Of a DNA stretch of 64,000 bases, positions 17,680 through 27,300 are shown in pieces. The DNA is from Flagellimonas sp. HMM57. Its GTDB lineage: Bacteria > Bacteroidota > Bacteroidia > Flavobacteriales > Flavobacteriaceae. The notes below the pieces were generated by a model that saw only the letters and a list, made by a program, of their open reading frames with translations, was not told the origin of the DNA and did not search any database. The number at the start of each line of letters is the position of its first letter. Positions within the stretch are counted from its first letter, which is position 1. Position numbers and translations under genes: made by a program. The stretch spans positions 682,001-746,000 of the forward strand of contig NZ_CP090004.1 of NCBI RefSeq assembly GCF_021390175.1, written 5' to 3'.

Positions 17680-19482
17680 TCAATACTTCAGCCCAAATCC
17701 ATAAGGATATAGCGGAGTGATTGTTTGATCCCAAAAATTAGGGCCATATTTTCCTTTATAGTCTTCGACCGATTTTGGCCATGAGTGCGGTAATGTTCCT
17801 TTAAAGTTGTAATCTCCAAAAAGCACTTCCGCAACACCTCCTCCTTCGGACCCAAGTAACCATGCAGCAATAAATGCTTCTGATTGTTCTATCTGTTGTG
17901 TTGTTACCAGAGGACGACCCGAAATCAGTAGTACTATGGTTTTCACGCCCATATTGGCATAAGTGTCCACGTAGTTTTGATGACTTTCGGTCAGCGTCAA
18001 TTGATACGCATCTATTTCACCACCTATATCTCCAAAAGACTCGGCATAAGGTGTTTCACCAATTACGATAATGGCAACATCAGCATCATTATGGTTTCCC
18101 GATGCATCTATATCGTAAACTACCGTTCCTTCAGCTGTTTTTTCAATTCCTTCGAGAATAGTAGTTGCTCCTTTATAATTTTCTGTGGAGCCCTGCCAGT
18201 TTATTGTCCATCCTCCAGACTGTAATCCACCATTATTGGCATGTTCCCCTACAACTACAATTTTTTTCGTTTTTTTATCAAGTGGGAGTATATTGTCATT
18301 GTTTTTAAGCAACACCAATGATTCCCTTACCGCTTGTCGTGCAACATCCCGATGCTCTTTAATTCCAATTTTTTCGATTAACGTAGCATCTGGAAAGGGG
18401 TTTTCAAAAAGACCCAATCTATATTTTTGACGCAATATGCGTCTTACCGCATCGTCAATACGTTCTTGTGGGACATCACCACTTTGAACACCATTTTTCA
18501 AACCTTCAAGGTACATTTCAAAATCACCTTCCACGGCCATTACCACGTCCACTCCAGCATTGATAATATTGTTCTCCCCAAATCGGGAATAGCCTTTCCA
18601 GTCCGAAACCATAATACCATCAAAGCCCATCTTTCCCTTTAGGATATCTGTAATGAGTTCTTTGTGTGCATGCATTGGCCTGCCCGATAACGAATTAAAC
18701 GATGCCATCACAGAACCAACACCTTCATTAACCGCAATCTTATAAGGGGGCAATAATCGTTCTATTACTTCGTCCATGTTTAAAGAGGTATCGCCACCTT
18801 CAAAACCATAGTCCGTGGCACCATCTCCAATAAAGTGTTTTGCCGTTGCCATTACCGTTCGCTTATCGGATAGCTTACCTTGAAGTCCTTTTACTGAAGC
18901 TTTAGCCAATTTTGCCGTCAGTTCTGTATTCTCAGAAAATGCTTCATACACTCTGCCCCATTTTTCATTGTAGGGTATGGCCACACAGGGTGAAAAAACC
19001 CATGTAAATCCAGTAGCTTGTGCTTCCAACGCAGTAATTTGGGCTGCACGTTCTACCAGTTCTGCATTTCGGGTAGCTCCCAAACCAATGTTGTGCGGGA
19101 ATATAGTAGCACCTTCAAAAGTATTTTGTCCATGAATGGCATCTACGCCGAAAAACATAGGGATTCCCAAACGGGTCGACAATGCCTTTTTCTGTAGTTC
19201 TGTAAACTTTTCTTGCCATTCCATAGCTGTTTCTCCAGGTAGCGGACCTTGTGTATGAATTATGGAGCCAATGAACTTTGAAGCGATATCTTCTTCAGAA
19301 ATATCATCGAAGTGCCGCACTTGTGTCATTTGCCCTATTTTTTCATCTAAGGTCATCCGCGTCAAGAGTGAGTCAATTTTTTGTTCTATGCCAAGACCTG
19401 TATTGGTTTCAGGGTTCATCTTTTGGTTTTTGCAAGACAAAAATGACAAAGCCACCACAAAGCCAAGCATGGAATTGGTCAT
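17680..19482 (-). CDS. GH3 beta-glucosidase, lipoprotein
   Basis: 600 aa with a lipoprotein signal (FVVALSFLSC, Cys17). Domain 1 is the GH3 barrel: IPMFFGVDAIHGQNTFEGATIFPHNIGLGA, TAKHFIGDGATDYGFEGGDTS and GFDGIMVSDWKG (nucleophile Asp294). Domain 2 is the alpha/beta-sandwich with LVLLKNNDNILPLDKK, IVVVGEHANNGGLQSGGWTINWQG and ending LYPYGFGLKY. The compact form, without a fibronectin type III tail, resembles plant and bacterial exo-beta-1,3/1,4-glucosidases. It should trim gluco-oligosaccharides to glucose in the periplasm. A long hairpin in the 153-bp gap upstream separates it from the surface-protein half of the operon. Confidence 0.93.
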   Translation of the reverse strand: MTNSMLGFVVALSFLSCKNQKMNPETNTGLGIEQKIDSLLTRMTLDEKIGQMTQVRHFDDISEEDIASKFIGSIIHTQGPLPGETAMEWQEKFTELQKKALSTRLGIPMFFGVDAIHGQNTFEGATIFPHNIGLGATRNAELVERAAQITALEAQATGFTWVFSPCVAIPYNEKWGRVYEAFSENTELTAKLAKASVKGLQGKLSDKRTVMATAKHFIGDGATDYGFEGGDTSLNMDEVIERLLPPYKIAVNEGVGSVMASFNSLSGRPMHAHKELITDILKGKMGFDGIMVSDWKGYSRFGENNIINAGVDVVMAVEGDFEMYLEGLKNGVQSGDVPQERIDDAVRRILRQKYRLGLFENPFPDATLIEKIGIKEHRDVARQAVRESLVLLKNNDNILPLDKKTKKIVVVGEHANNGGLQSGGWTINWQGSTENYKGATTILEGIEKTAEGTVVYDIDASGNHNDADVAIIVIGETPYAESFGDIGGEIDAYQLTLTESHQNYVDTYANMGVKTIVLLISGRPLVTTQQIEQSEAFIAAWLLGSEGGGVAEVLFGDYNFKGTLPHSWPKSVEDYKGKYGPNFWDQTITPLYPYGFGLKY

Positions 19483-19557
19483 TTTTTGGATAGTTTTAGT
19501 CTCTTATTTTAAATGAGACTGTAACATTTTAAGTTAGTTAGACTAATAATATTTGAA

Positions 19558-19597
19558 AACTATACTGTCTTGGTTTTTAAGCTAAGACAGTATAGTT
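19558..19597 (-). terminator. Intra-operon hairpin between surface-protein and GH3 genes
   Basis: A perfect 14-bp stem (AACTATACTGTCTT at 19558-19571 with AAGACAGTATAGTT at 19584-19597) and a 12-nt loop. On the minus strand it ends in a run of four T. It lies between the stop of the 788-aa lipoprotein gene (19636) and the GH3 start (19482). It could be a partial terminator or an mRNA-stabilising 3' end that lowers expression of the downstream hydrolase genes relative to the surface proteins. Confidence 0.65.
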
Positions 19598-19635
19598 GAT
19601 TTATAATTAGACCTTTTAATAAAACATATTTACTA

Positions 19636-22002
19636 CTAGTCTATTCTTATGTTGTCGATATAGAAAACCCCGTCTTCTGTAGTCAATTCGCCATCGCCTA
19701 TACTAACAGGATTATCTGGCTTTATAACCAATTGATTTGCTTCAAAATTAGGTGGAATTCCAGTAAAAACAACTTCCAGTTCAACCCATTCATTGGCCGC
19801 TGCTGCAACCACTGTAACTTCACCCGGAAGTCCTATACCAGGAGCATTAGGATTATTATTTACTCCAAAACGATAAGAAACATTTGCTCTATCAGAATAT
19901 ACTAAGACTTTAAGGGTTGTCGAAGCTAAATCGCCAATTACATCTACGTTAGGAAATGCATTTTGCACTCCAGCAAACCTAGATGTACCAATTGCTTTAT
20001 TAATCCTTAAAACATTTGCGGAGGTATTTAAGCCTGTGGCAGAAGGGTTTGCTGCTAACTCTACTGAAATAGAACCATCATTTGTAAATGTCCCTAAAAA
20101 TGTTTCACAAGCTTCAAAAGTAGCTGGTAACGATAAAGCATCAGTAGGAGTATCAGTACAACCGCCTCCTGTACTACCACCGCCATTGTCTGTATAGAAA
20201 AACACATTATCCACAAAGATATTTGCCGTCACCCCATCACCTAGAACATCAAAAATGATTTGGTTGATAGTTGGGTCGTCAGGCAGTGGACCTTCAGGAC
20301 CGGCCGAGGGTACCAAATCTGTAATGGCCACATCGATGGTATTCCATTCACCACCTGTCAAATTCACCTCTACATCCTCTCTGGAAGTAGGAGTAGTAAA
20401 GGAAATGAGACCGGCCCTGAACGAAACATCCTCTGCCACCCAAATATCCATACTGAAGTTGGTCCTTGAGTCAAAACCTGCATCATTTTGTATTCCAACG
20501 AAATCAGTATTATCGTACCTCCATACGTCGTCGCCGGCAACCTGTATCTCTGAGAACGTAGCTCCGTCACCGTTTCCAAAGGCCCTGGTATTCGTGCCCG
20601 CTACATTGGTATAAGCATTGCTGAACACCGAGGTCACATCTGCTGTATTTTGGGTCGGTGTTGGTGCAGCCATTGTTGGTTCGGTGGCCACGACAGTAGC
20701 CATATCAAGTACAATATCATCAAAGTAATATGTTCCATCTGCGGTGATAGCGCTATCCATTTCATCATTATCTGGCTTTATGACCAATTGGTTATATGCT
20801 GTTGGTCCCCCTGGTAAATTTGTAAAAGTGACCTCAACTTCTGTCCATTCGTTAGCGTTTGGAACGGTAATAAAGACAGGAGCAGGATTTCCCGTTGGAG
20901 GATCAGTCTGTGGATCCAAGGCCAACTCAAATCTGAACACTACATTTGCTTTCGTTGAATAGATTTTTGCTTTAAATACATTTGTAGTTGTTAAATCAAA
21001 ATTATTTTCAAATGTATTTTGGATTCCTGCAAAGAAATCTGCACCAGCAGCCTTATCCACTTGCAATACAAAATCTGAAGTATTGATACCTGTTTTAAAT
21101 GGATTTTCTACAAGTTCAGAAGTTAGTCCGCTTCCAAAGTTAGCATCGGAAAGAAAAGTTTCGCAACCTTCAAAATCCAATGGAAGTGAAGTAGCAGCCA
21201 CAAGTGTATCTGAGCATCCAGCAGTTTCTCCACCGTCTCCTCCTTCAACCAAGGATACATTGTCTATCACAACGGTTCCAACAGCAGCTCCCAAGTCAAA
21301 TAACACTCTGCTGTCAGCTCCACCAAATCCTGTAGCCGACAATTCAAGTGTAAAGGTTTGTGTATCCGTTGTTAAATCAACCGTTCTCGTATCATTGGTA
21401 AAGGGGTCTACATTCAGACCTATTCCAGCGATTATGGTTCTAACCCTATCCGACGAAGCATCGAAAGTCAAAATATAATTAGTTCCTTCAGTAAGATCAA
21501 GTACCTGACTCAAGTTTACATTAAAGGCATCGCCTGCAGTTTCCACATTAGCAAAATTGAAGCTATTTCCTCCTTCGGTTTGTACATTAGCGGCATTACC
21601 ACTCCAACCTTCAGATCCATTTTCGAAATCACCATTGGTCAAAAGTCCACTATCAAACGGTGGCGGTGGTTCAGGTAAATTAATGGTCAACTCATCCTCG
21701 AAGACATCTGATGCTCCCGCAGTATTCGAAGCGGTCAGTTTTACGGTATACGTACCACTTACATAAGTTTTGACAGGATTAATTTCAGAGGAGGTGGTTC
21801 CATCCCCAAAATCCCATGCATAGGTCTGTGCCTCTTCTGAAATATTGATAAAGGTAACTATACCCGCATCTTCATCCAGGGTAAAAGTGAAGCTTGAGAT
21901 AACCTCTGGTAATGTACCTTCATCGTCATCATCGCATCCAAAAAAGGATATTGCAAGAGTAAAAAGTACCAAGTACTTTGCTTTGTTTAGTAATTCTTTC
22001 AT
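19636..22002 (-). CDS. PKD and multi-CBM-like surface glycan-binding lipoprotein
   Basis: 788 aa, lipoprotein signal ending FFGC (Cys23) then an acidic stretch. Domains in order: PKD at about 35-110 (AQTYAWDFGDGTTSSEINPVKTY); a CBM4/9-like module at about 118-255 (LLTNGDFENGSEGWSGN); a beta-sandwich module at about 262-430 (Cys-Ser-Asp-Thr start, ending GTYYFDDIVLD); a module at about 445-610 shared with the C-terminus of the neighbour at 22913; and a last module at about 620-788 that is a paralog of the third (Cys-Thr-Asp-Thr start, QLVIKPDN, GVFYIDNIRID). No catalytic motif is seen. It probably binds beta-glucan at the cell surface, as SusE/SusF do for starch. Confidence 0.8.
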   Translation of the reverse strand: MKELLNKAKYLVLFTLAISFFGCDDDDEGTLPEVISSFTFTLDEDAGIVTFINISEEAQTYAWDFGDGTTSSEINPVKTYVSGTYTVKLTASNTAGASDVFEDELTINLPEPPPPFDSGLLTNGDFENGSEGWSGNAANVQTEGGNSFNFANVETAGDAFNVNLSQVLDLTEGTNYILTFDASSDRVRTIIAGIGLNVDPFTNDTRTVDLTTDTQTFTLELSATGFGGADSRVLFDLGAAVGTVVIDNVSLVEGGDGGETAGCSDTLVAATSLPLDFEGCETFLSDANFGSGLTSELVENPFKTGINTSDFVLQVDKAAGADFFAGIQNTFENNFDLTTTNVFKAKIYSTKANVVFRFELALDPQTDPPTGNPAPVFITVPNANEWTEVEVTFTNLPGGPTAYNQLVIKPDNDEMDSAITADGTYYFDDIVLDMATVVATEPTMAAPTPTQNTADVTSVFSNAYTNVAGTNTRAFGNGDGATFSEIQVAGDDVWRYDNTDFVGIQNDAGFDSRTNFSMDIWVAEDVSFRAGLISFTTPTSREDVEVNLTGGEWNTIDVAITDLVPSAGPEGPLPDDPTINQIIFDVLGDGVTANIFVDNVFFYTDNGGGSTGGGCTDTPTDALSLPATFEACETFLGTFTNDGSISVELAANPSATGLNTSANVLRINKAIGTSRFAGVQNAFPNVDVIGDLASTTLKVLVYSDRANVSYRFGVNNNPNAPGIGLPGEVTVVAAAANEWVELEVVFTGIPPNFEANQLVIKPDNPVSIGDGELTTEDGVFYIDNIRID

Positions 22003-22028
22003 AGTCTTTATATTTTGAGTTTAGTTAG

Positions 22029-22916
22029 TTATTGTTTGTATACGCGCACGTAGTCCACGATCATAGTCTGTGGAAACTGAGTTTCAGCATTTGGGGATCC
22101 AACAAAGGTCCCACCTACTGCAAGATTCATTAAAATGAAGAAGGGTTTATCAAATACCCACACTCCTTCACCATCTGTTTCTTCATCCACATCTTCAGGA
22201 GTAATTTGATTGTAAAGCACATCATCAACATAGTAATTGATAAAATCCGGTCCCCATTCAATTCCGAAAGTGTGGAAACCTGTATCGAAGCGATCGTTTT
22301 CCAATGTAAATTCCTTAGAAATAGCATCACCTCCATTGTAGCCCGGACCATGTACACTTCCAATAAGGATTGAAGGTTCCTGACCGCGATATTCCATGAT
22401 ATCAATCTCACCAGCACCTGGCCACGGATTTTCATCAATATCTGCACCCAGCATCCAGAATGCAGGCCATATCCCCTGCCCAAAAGGCAGTCGGATCCTG
22501 GCTTCAAAGCGACCGTATTGCTGCTCAAATTTGTCTTTGGTAATCAATCGTGCTGATGTATACTGAGAACCTTCAAAAGATTCCTCACGAGCGGTGATCA
22601 ACAATACCCCGTTTTCAACCCGAACATTGTCCGATCGGTCGGTGTAGTATTGCAACTCTTGGTTTCCCCAACCGTCGCCACCGGGTCCATTTCCTATATC
22701 GAAGCTCCAAAGTTGGTCATTTGGTGCTCCTTCCGTATCAAAATTTTCGTCTAAAACTAAATTGGTAAATGTAGCCACTGTCTGTGTTTCATCTGTTTCA
22801 CAACCGGATATAACGCTCATTGCAATTACCCCAAGGCATATTAGCACTGCCGATTGTATTGTTTTAATCTGTATATATTTCATAATCATTTTTTCCGATT
22901 TTAAATGCAACATCAT
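22029..22916 (-). CDS. GH16 endo-beta-1,3-glucanase (laminarinase), lipoprotein
   Basis: 295 aa. Lipoprotein signal ends SVISGC (Cys39). The GH16 jelly roll has WGNQELQYYTDR, YGRFEARIRLP, IWPAFWMLG and the catalytic GEIDIMEYRG (Glu170, Asp172, Glu175; the ExDxxE form with bulge Met), typical of laminarinases, and ends FPQTMIVDYVRVYKQ. It should cut internal beta-1,3 bonds of laminarin outside the cell. The ATG at 22916 overlaps the upstream stop by 4 nt (ATGA), which favours coupled translation; ATGs at 22889 and 22883 are alternatives that give a shorter signal peptide. Confidence 0.95.
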   Translation of the reverse strand: MMLHLKSEKMIMKYIQIKTIQSAVLICLGVIAMSVISGCETDETQTVATFTNLVLDENFDTEGAPNDQLWSFDIGNGPGGDGWGNQELQYYTDRSDNVRVENGVLLITAREESFEGSQYTSARLITKDKFEQQYGRFEARIRLPFGQGIWPAFWMLGADIDENPWPGAGEIDIMEYRGQEPSILIGSVHGPGYNGGDAISKEFTLENDRFDTGFHTFGIEWGPDFINYYVDDVLYNQITPEDVDEETDGEGVWVFDKPFFILMNLAVGGTFVGSPNAETQFPQTMIVDYVRVYKQ

Positions 22917-24334
22917 TCCGTGAAAAAGTAAATGTTATCGAATATGAAGTTTGGTCCTCCTGCTAAGATGAGTGCTCCAAGATTGTTTCTTTGAGCAGCT
23001 AAATTTCCGTCCAGAGGAATTTCAATTGAGGTCCATTGTCCAGGTGTCAACCCTTCTATCAAGAATCTTCGGTCAACATCATCCCCATCGGGAAGTCCTG
23101 TAGTAGTATTTGTTTCCAATACTTGGTTGGCACCGACATCCCTGATCTGTACGTCCACAGCTGTGGATTCATCAAATGGATATACATCAATATGAAGTGT
23201 TGTACGGCTAGTACCGTCCAAGGTATTACTGAATACGATTCCTGTAAAGTTGTTGTTGGTATATACCAATGCATCCTCATCGTCATTTGAAAGGAGCTGA
23301 AGGTTGGTTGTAGACCCCCCAAAATTTGGCTCAAAGATGCTTTCAACCGCATTAGCATATTCATTACTGAAAATAGCACTCACATTTTCTGCCAATTCCA
23401 TAGGTAGAGGGGCCGTTGGCAAAACACCATTGGAAGTAATATCCAAAGATCCTGATGCCCTGACATTCGCCAATTGGGCCGTGATGGAAGAATTGCCTGA
23501 TCCAACAACCACAATTTCACCCGATTCATTAACTATTGCCACTGAGTTATCTGACGAAGAAAAATCGAAATATGCCGGAGCTGCCGAAACCGTTTGGTTT
23601 ATACCAGAGGCTAGATTAAATGTTTGGCTGATTCCCGTAATCACGAACTCTATACCATTAACTGCCGGAGTAGAAATATCTTGTCCAAAAAATATAGTTG
23701 GACTGGGCTGGGCTATAGTTCCAAGTTTTTCAAAACGTAGTTCATCAATCCAAAACGTATACCCAAAACCATTGGTAGTTTGTGTTCCTGCCGAGAAAAA
23801 AAACATCCCCCTTTCCTGTATCAATTTTGAAGGATCTGGAATAGGAATGATAACTTTTCTCCAATCCGTAGATAAGCGTATGTTCTGGGCAATAACTGCA
23901 AACTTATTTTCCTCAAAATCAGTTCCAAAACCTACTTCCCCAATGGTAGCGGTAATGGAGCCTTTTACATAAAAGGTCAAGGCATCAAATCCGGTAAGAT
24001 CTCTACCATCACCTCGATCCAGGAAAATGCCTCCAATAAAGCCACCGTCTGGGTCATCTGGTGCGGGAACATCAATTCGTATGGAAGATGTTCCCATAAA
24101 AGCGACATTGTCATCCGTACCAAAGCCCTCAGGATTTGCTCCTTCGTTTGGATCAAACGAATCAAAAAATTCATCCGTGAGCCCTACCGGCTCGTCTGTA
24201 AATATGTCTCCATTGTTAGAAAATGCTGCAAATTTCACATCATCTGAAAAGTCTCTTTCACAACTTGAAAAAACAGCAATACCCAGGCTCAAAAGGAGTG
24301 TAAAACGTAAGTGTATATTTCTAATATTTTTCAT
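22913..24334 (-). CDS. Surface lipoprotein with Ig-like and CBM-like modules
   Basis: 473 aa. Lipoprotein signal ends AVFSSC (Cys25). N-terminal module (about 50-205) looks like a beta-sandwich CBM (GTSSIRIDVPAPDDPDGGFIGGIFL, FDALTFYVKGS, YTFWIDELRFEKLG). Residues about 215-305 form a Big2-like Ig domain (ISQTFNLASGINQTVSAAP, FDFSSSDNSVAIVNESGEIVVVGSG). The C-terminal module (about 320-473, starting VSAIFSNEYANAVE, ending NFIFDNIYFFTE) is related to the fourth module of the 788-aa lipoprotein. No SusE/SusF or SusD signature. Position directly before GH16 suggests a beta-glucan-binding surface protein. Confidence 0.78.
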   Translation of the reverse strand: MKNIRNIHLRFTLLLSLGIAVFSSCERDFSDDVKFAAFSNNGDIFTDEPVGLTDEFFDSFDPNEGANPEGFGTDDNVAFMGTSSIRIDVPAPDDPDGGFIGGIFLDRGDGRDLTGFDALTFYVKGSITATIGEVGFGTDFEENKFAVIAQNIRLSTDWRKVIIPIPDPSKLIQERGMFFFSAGTQTTNGFGYTFWIDELRFEKLGTIAQPSPTIFFGQDISTPAVNGIEFVITGISQTFNLASGINQTVSAAPAYFDFSSSDNSVAIVNESGEIVVVGSGNSSITAQLANVRASGSLDITSNGVLPTAPLPMELAENVSAIFSNEYANAVESIFEPNFGGSTTNLQLLSNDDEDALVYTNNNFTGIVFSNTLDGTSRTTLHIDVYPFDESTAVDVQIRDVGANQVLETNTTTGLPDGDDVDRRFLIEGLTPGQWTSIEIPLDGNLAAQRNNLGALILAGGPNFIFDNIYFFTE

Positions 24335-24346
24335 CTTTCAATCTTT

Positions 24347-27300
24347 TTATTTGCCAATGTTGATGTGTACGTAAGTCATTATCTCCCATTCACTACCGTT
24401 ACCAAAACCAACAGGGCTGATGGTAGGTTCTGTCGCAAATTCTTCAGCAGCATTTGGAGCGAATCTTGGTGAGAATTGATCTAAAGACCTCCATGTACCT
24501 CGAATTCCTATTTGCGTGCTTGGCAAAATGAACCAATCTGGTTTACCCAAAGTGGTAGAGAGGTCCAACATTAGCTGTAGTGGGAATGTTAAGTTGAAGT
24601 CCCTATGGTAATCAAAAGGTCCCCAATCATTAACCCTTACATGCGTCTCTAATTTCATTTTCTTGTAAATACCACGAATATCGCCTCCAAAGCGCTTTAT
24701 CAATCGGTCACTATCGCCGTTCCCCTGTCCGTTACCGTAATAGAAATTCCCTATCAATCCCAATTCTGGACTTAACTTAGAAACCATTCTTGAATGGATT
24801 TCCCATAAATCTTCGGCAGGCGCCGAGTCAGGAAAGGAAAAGATAGTACGATCGGCCAAGAATCCGATATGCGCATCCATTGTAGTAGGAAGGTGACGGT
24901 ATACAAAACCTAAGTTCATGGCGAACTTGGCATCTTCAGACCTATCATTGTCCCATTCATACATCCATGTTCCTGGTGTTGGATCAAAAGTCAACAGTAT
25001 CTCACCAGCAGTGGTCTCACGATTCCAACGTACAGAAAAAGGATCGTCAATAATGTTTCTTAGTCGACCAGGCGCTTGTACATCCCGTGGCATGGCATCC
25101 ACTAATGGTTTTTGCCACATAAAATTAGGAGCTATCTGAAAATTCCCTGCCGCGAAAGTAAGTCCAGAAAATACACTGGTTACATTGCCACTTCCCGTAT
25201 CCCTTAATTTCCATCCTGTGAACGTCATGGTTTGATCGGCACCACCATTGGCAATCAATCCCATAGCCGATGCTTGACCATACCAATTGAATTTTCCTCC
25301 TTCATAGGTAACTTTAATTTTACCTCCCCAATTATCACTGGCTTGTATTCTATCTTCAAAAACAACGTAGTTTCCGGGCGTGCCCCTAACATCTTGGAAG
25401 GAGGTGCCATTCAATGGGCTTCCTGCCCAAATTCCGCCCACCATGACTCCAACTTTTCCAAATTCCCGTTCTATGGCCAGTGTTGCTCTTTCGGTCGGCC
25501 AAGGCGGTACTACGCCGCTTCGTAGTTGATTGACATCCAAAACCCTACGTCCGCTTTCATCAAAAACGATTTCAGTTTCAAAATCCCTATGATAGATACC
25601 CGTAACATCGAATTTTCCTATATGCCTTTTATATTTAAAAAGCATGGTAGGATTAGCACCCCACCATAACTGAGGTCCTATAGCAGCTTTTAAACCTTTC
25701 AAGGGTCCTTTTCCATCTATTTCAGCCCCTAAAATCTCTCCATTATAGATATCCAGATTCGGCCCATAATTGGCTTCTGGATACAGGCCAAAAAAGTCCC
25801 CTTCATACCCCCAGTGGTAATGCCCAGTTCTATAAAAACCTCTTAAATCGAACTCTTTTGCGTTCCACTCGAATTCTGCTTGGTAAACAGCCACCCTGTT
25901 ATTATCAACCAGCGGCACATCGCCTTCTGGTGTATTCACTAAAATCGGTCTAGCCCTGTTTTCATAAAAAATCTCATTGATGGGGTTTTGGGCAACATTA
26001 CCCACCACATTAAAATTCACTTCGGCCCGCATATTTGGAGCTGGATTCCCTTCTACACCAATAAAGTAGGATTGCATGTGATCAAACCCTAATTGATTTG
26101 GAAACGTAATTGCGTCGTCTGGATCTGGGTTATCCGGTGTTGTAATCAAACTACCGCCTGTACTGAATGTTGAGAGTCTTGCCGTAAGATTGCTTATACG
26201 AAGCAGATTACTTTGCTCCCCATTCAAGGCCGCTTTGTCCCCACGAGCCTTAAGAACAGCATCCATTAGCTGGATGTTATTGAAGTGGTTTGTTATAAAA
26301 TCTTGGTCTACACCTGCATCATAAGGATTTAACTGATGTGCATCTTTCAACGCGTAATACGCAGCACGTGGATACAATTCGTAGAGTCCTCTTGGATTGG
26401 TTGCACCTTTGGCACAAATCCCAAACCATTCTTCGTTCATATTATTTGCTCCCGGTGCCGCTAAATCCCTAGAATACCCACCATTGGACCACGAAGCATT
26501 GTTGTCATGTACATCTGCATTTTCTCTATCATCAAAACCAAACTTCCACCACCCATCACTAAATTGGAAAGTAAATCCTCCTATTGAGTTTCCAGCTTTT
26601 CCAATTCCTGCAGCATTCTCATAGATTTCTTTCCAGTTTTCGACCATATAATAGGCCTGTGAATATTGGTCTTCTTTGTTTTCGATTGCATTAAAGGCAT
26701 CTGCTCCAAACTCCGTGAACATCACGGGCTTGTTCAATTTATCCTTTACTACTTGGAACATGTCCCCAAAAGAAGCTCCACGATACGTATTGGTTCCATA
26801 GATGTCAACGTCTTTACATTCTTCGGCAACAATATCTATAAAGAGTACGTCTCCATTACAAATAGCTACCGGATGTGAAGTATCCATAGACTTCATCATT
26901 TTTGCAGCCTCGTTCATCAATCGATACATAGGTCTCCCTCGACTTTCCCCAATAAAGTTGATTCTTCCTTCATCATCTGGAAAATCTTCGGTTTCCGCTC
27001 CTGCCCAAAACAGACCATAATTGTTTTCATTACCCAATAGGTATAGTAAGAGTCCAGGCGTGTCTTTGTAACCATTGACCAATTCCTTCATTTCGGACAT
27101 CAAGAACTCTTCTGTCGTAGGGTCATCATAAATCGTCACTGGTGTCCAAACCCCGTTCAGTGTCAACCCGTAGCGTCCAAAGGAGTGGTTGAGCATGGTA
27201 TAAATACCATAGTTTTCGTAGATGTACTTAATCCATTTTGCAGGAACGCCCGTGTATTGTCGAATCACGTTTACGTTCATGTTCTTGAGAAGTGACATCT

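Noticed and set aside
23304..23972. Open frame of 222 codons on the plus strand
   Set aside because: It lies fully opposite the 473-aa lipoprotein gene, whose signal peptide and modules are convincing. The plus-strand product has no recognisable domain and no promoter.
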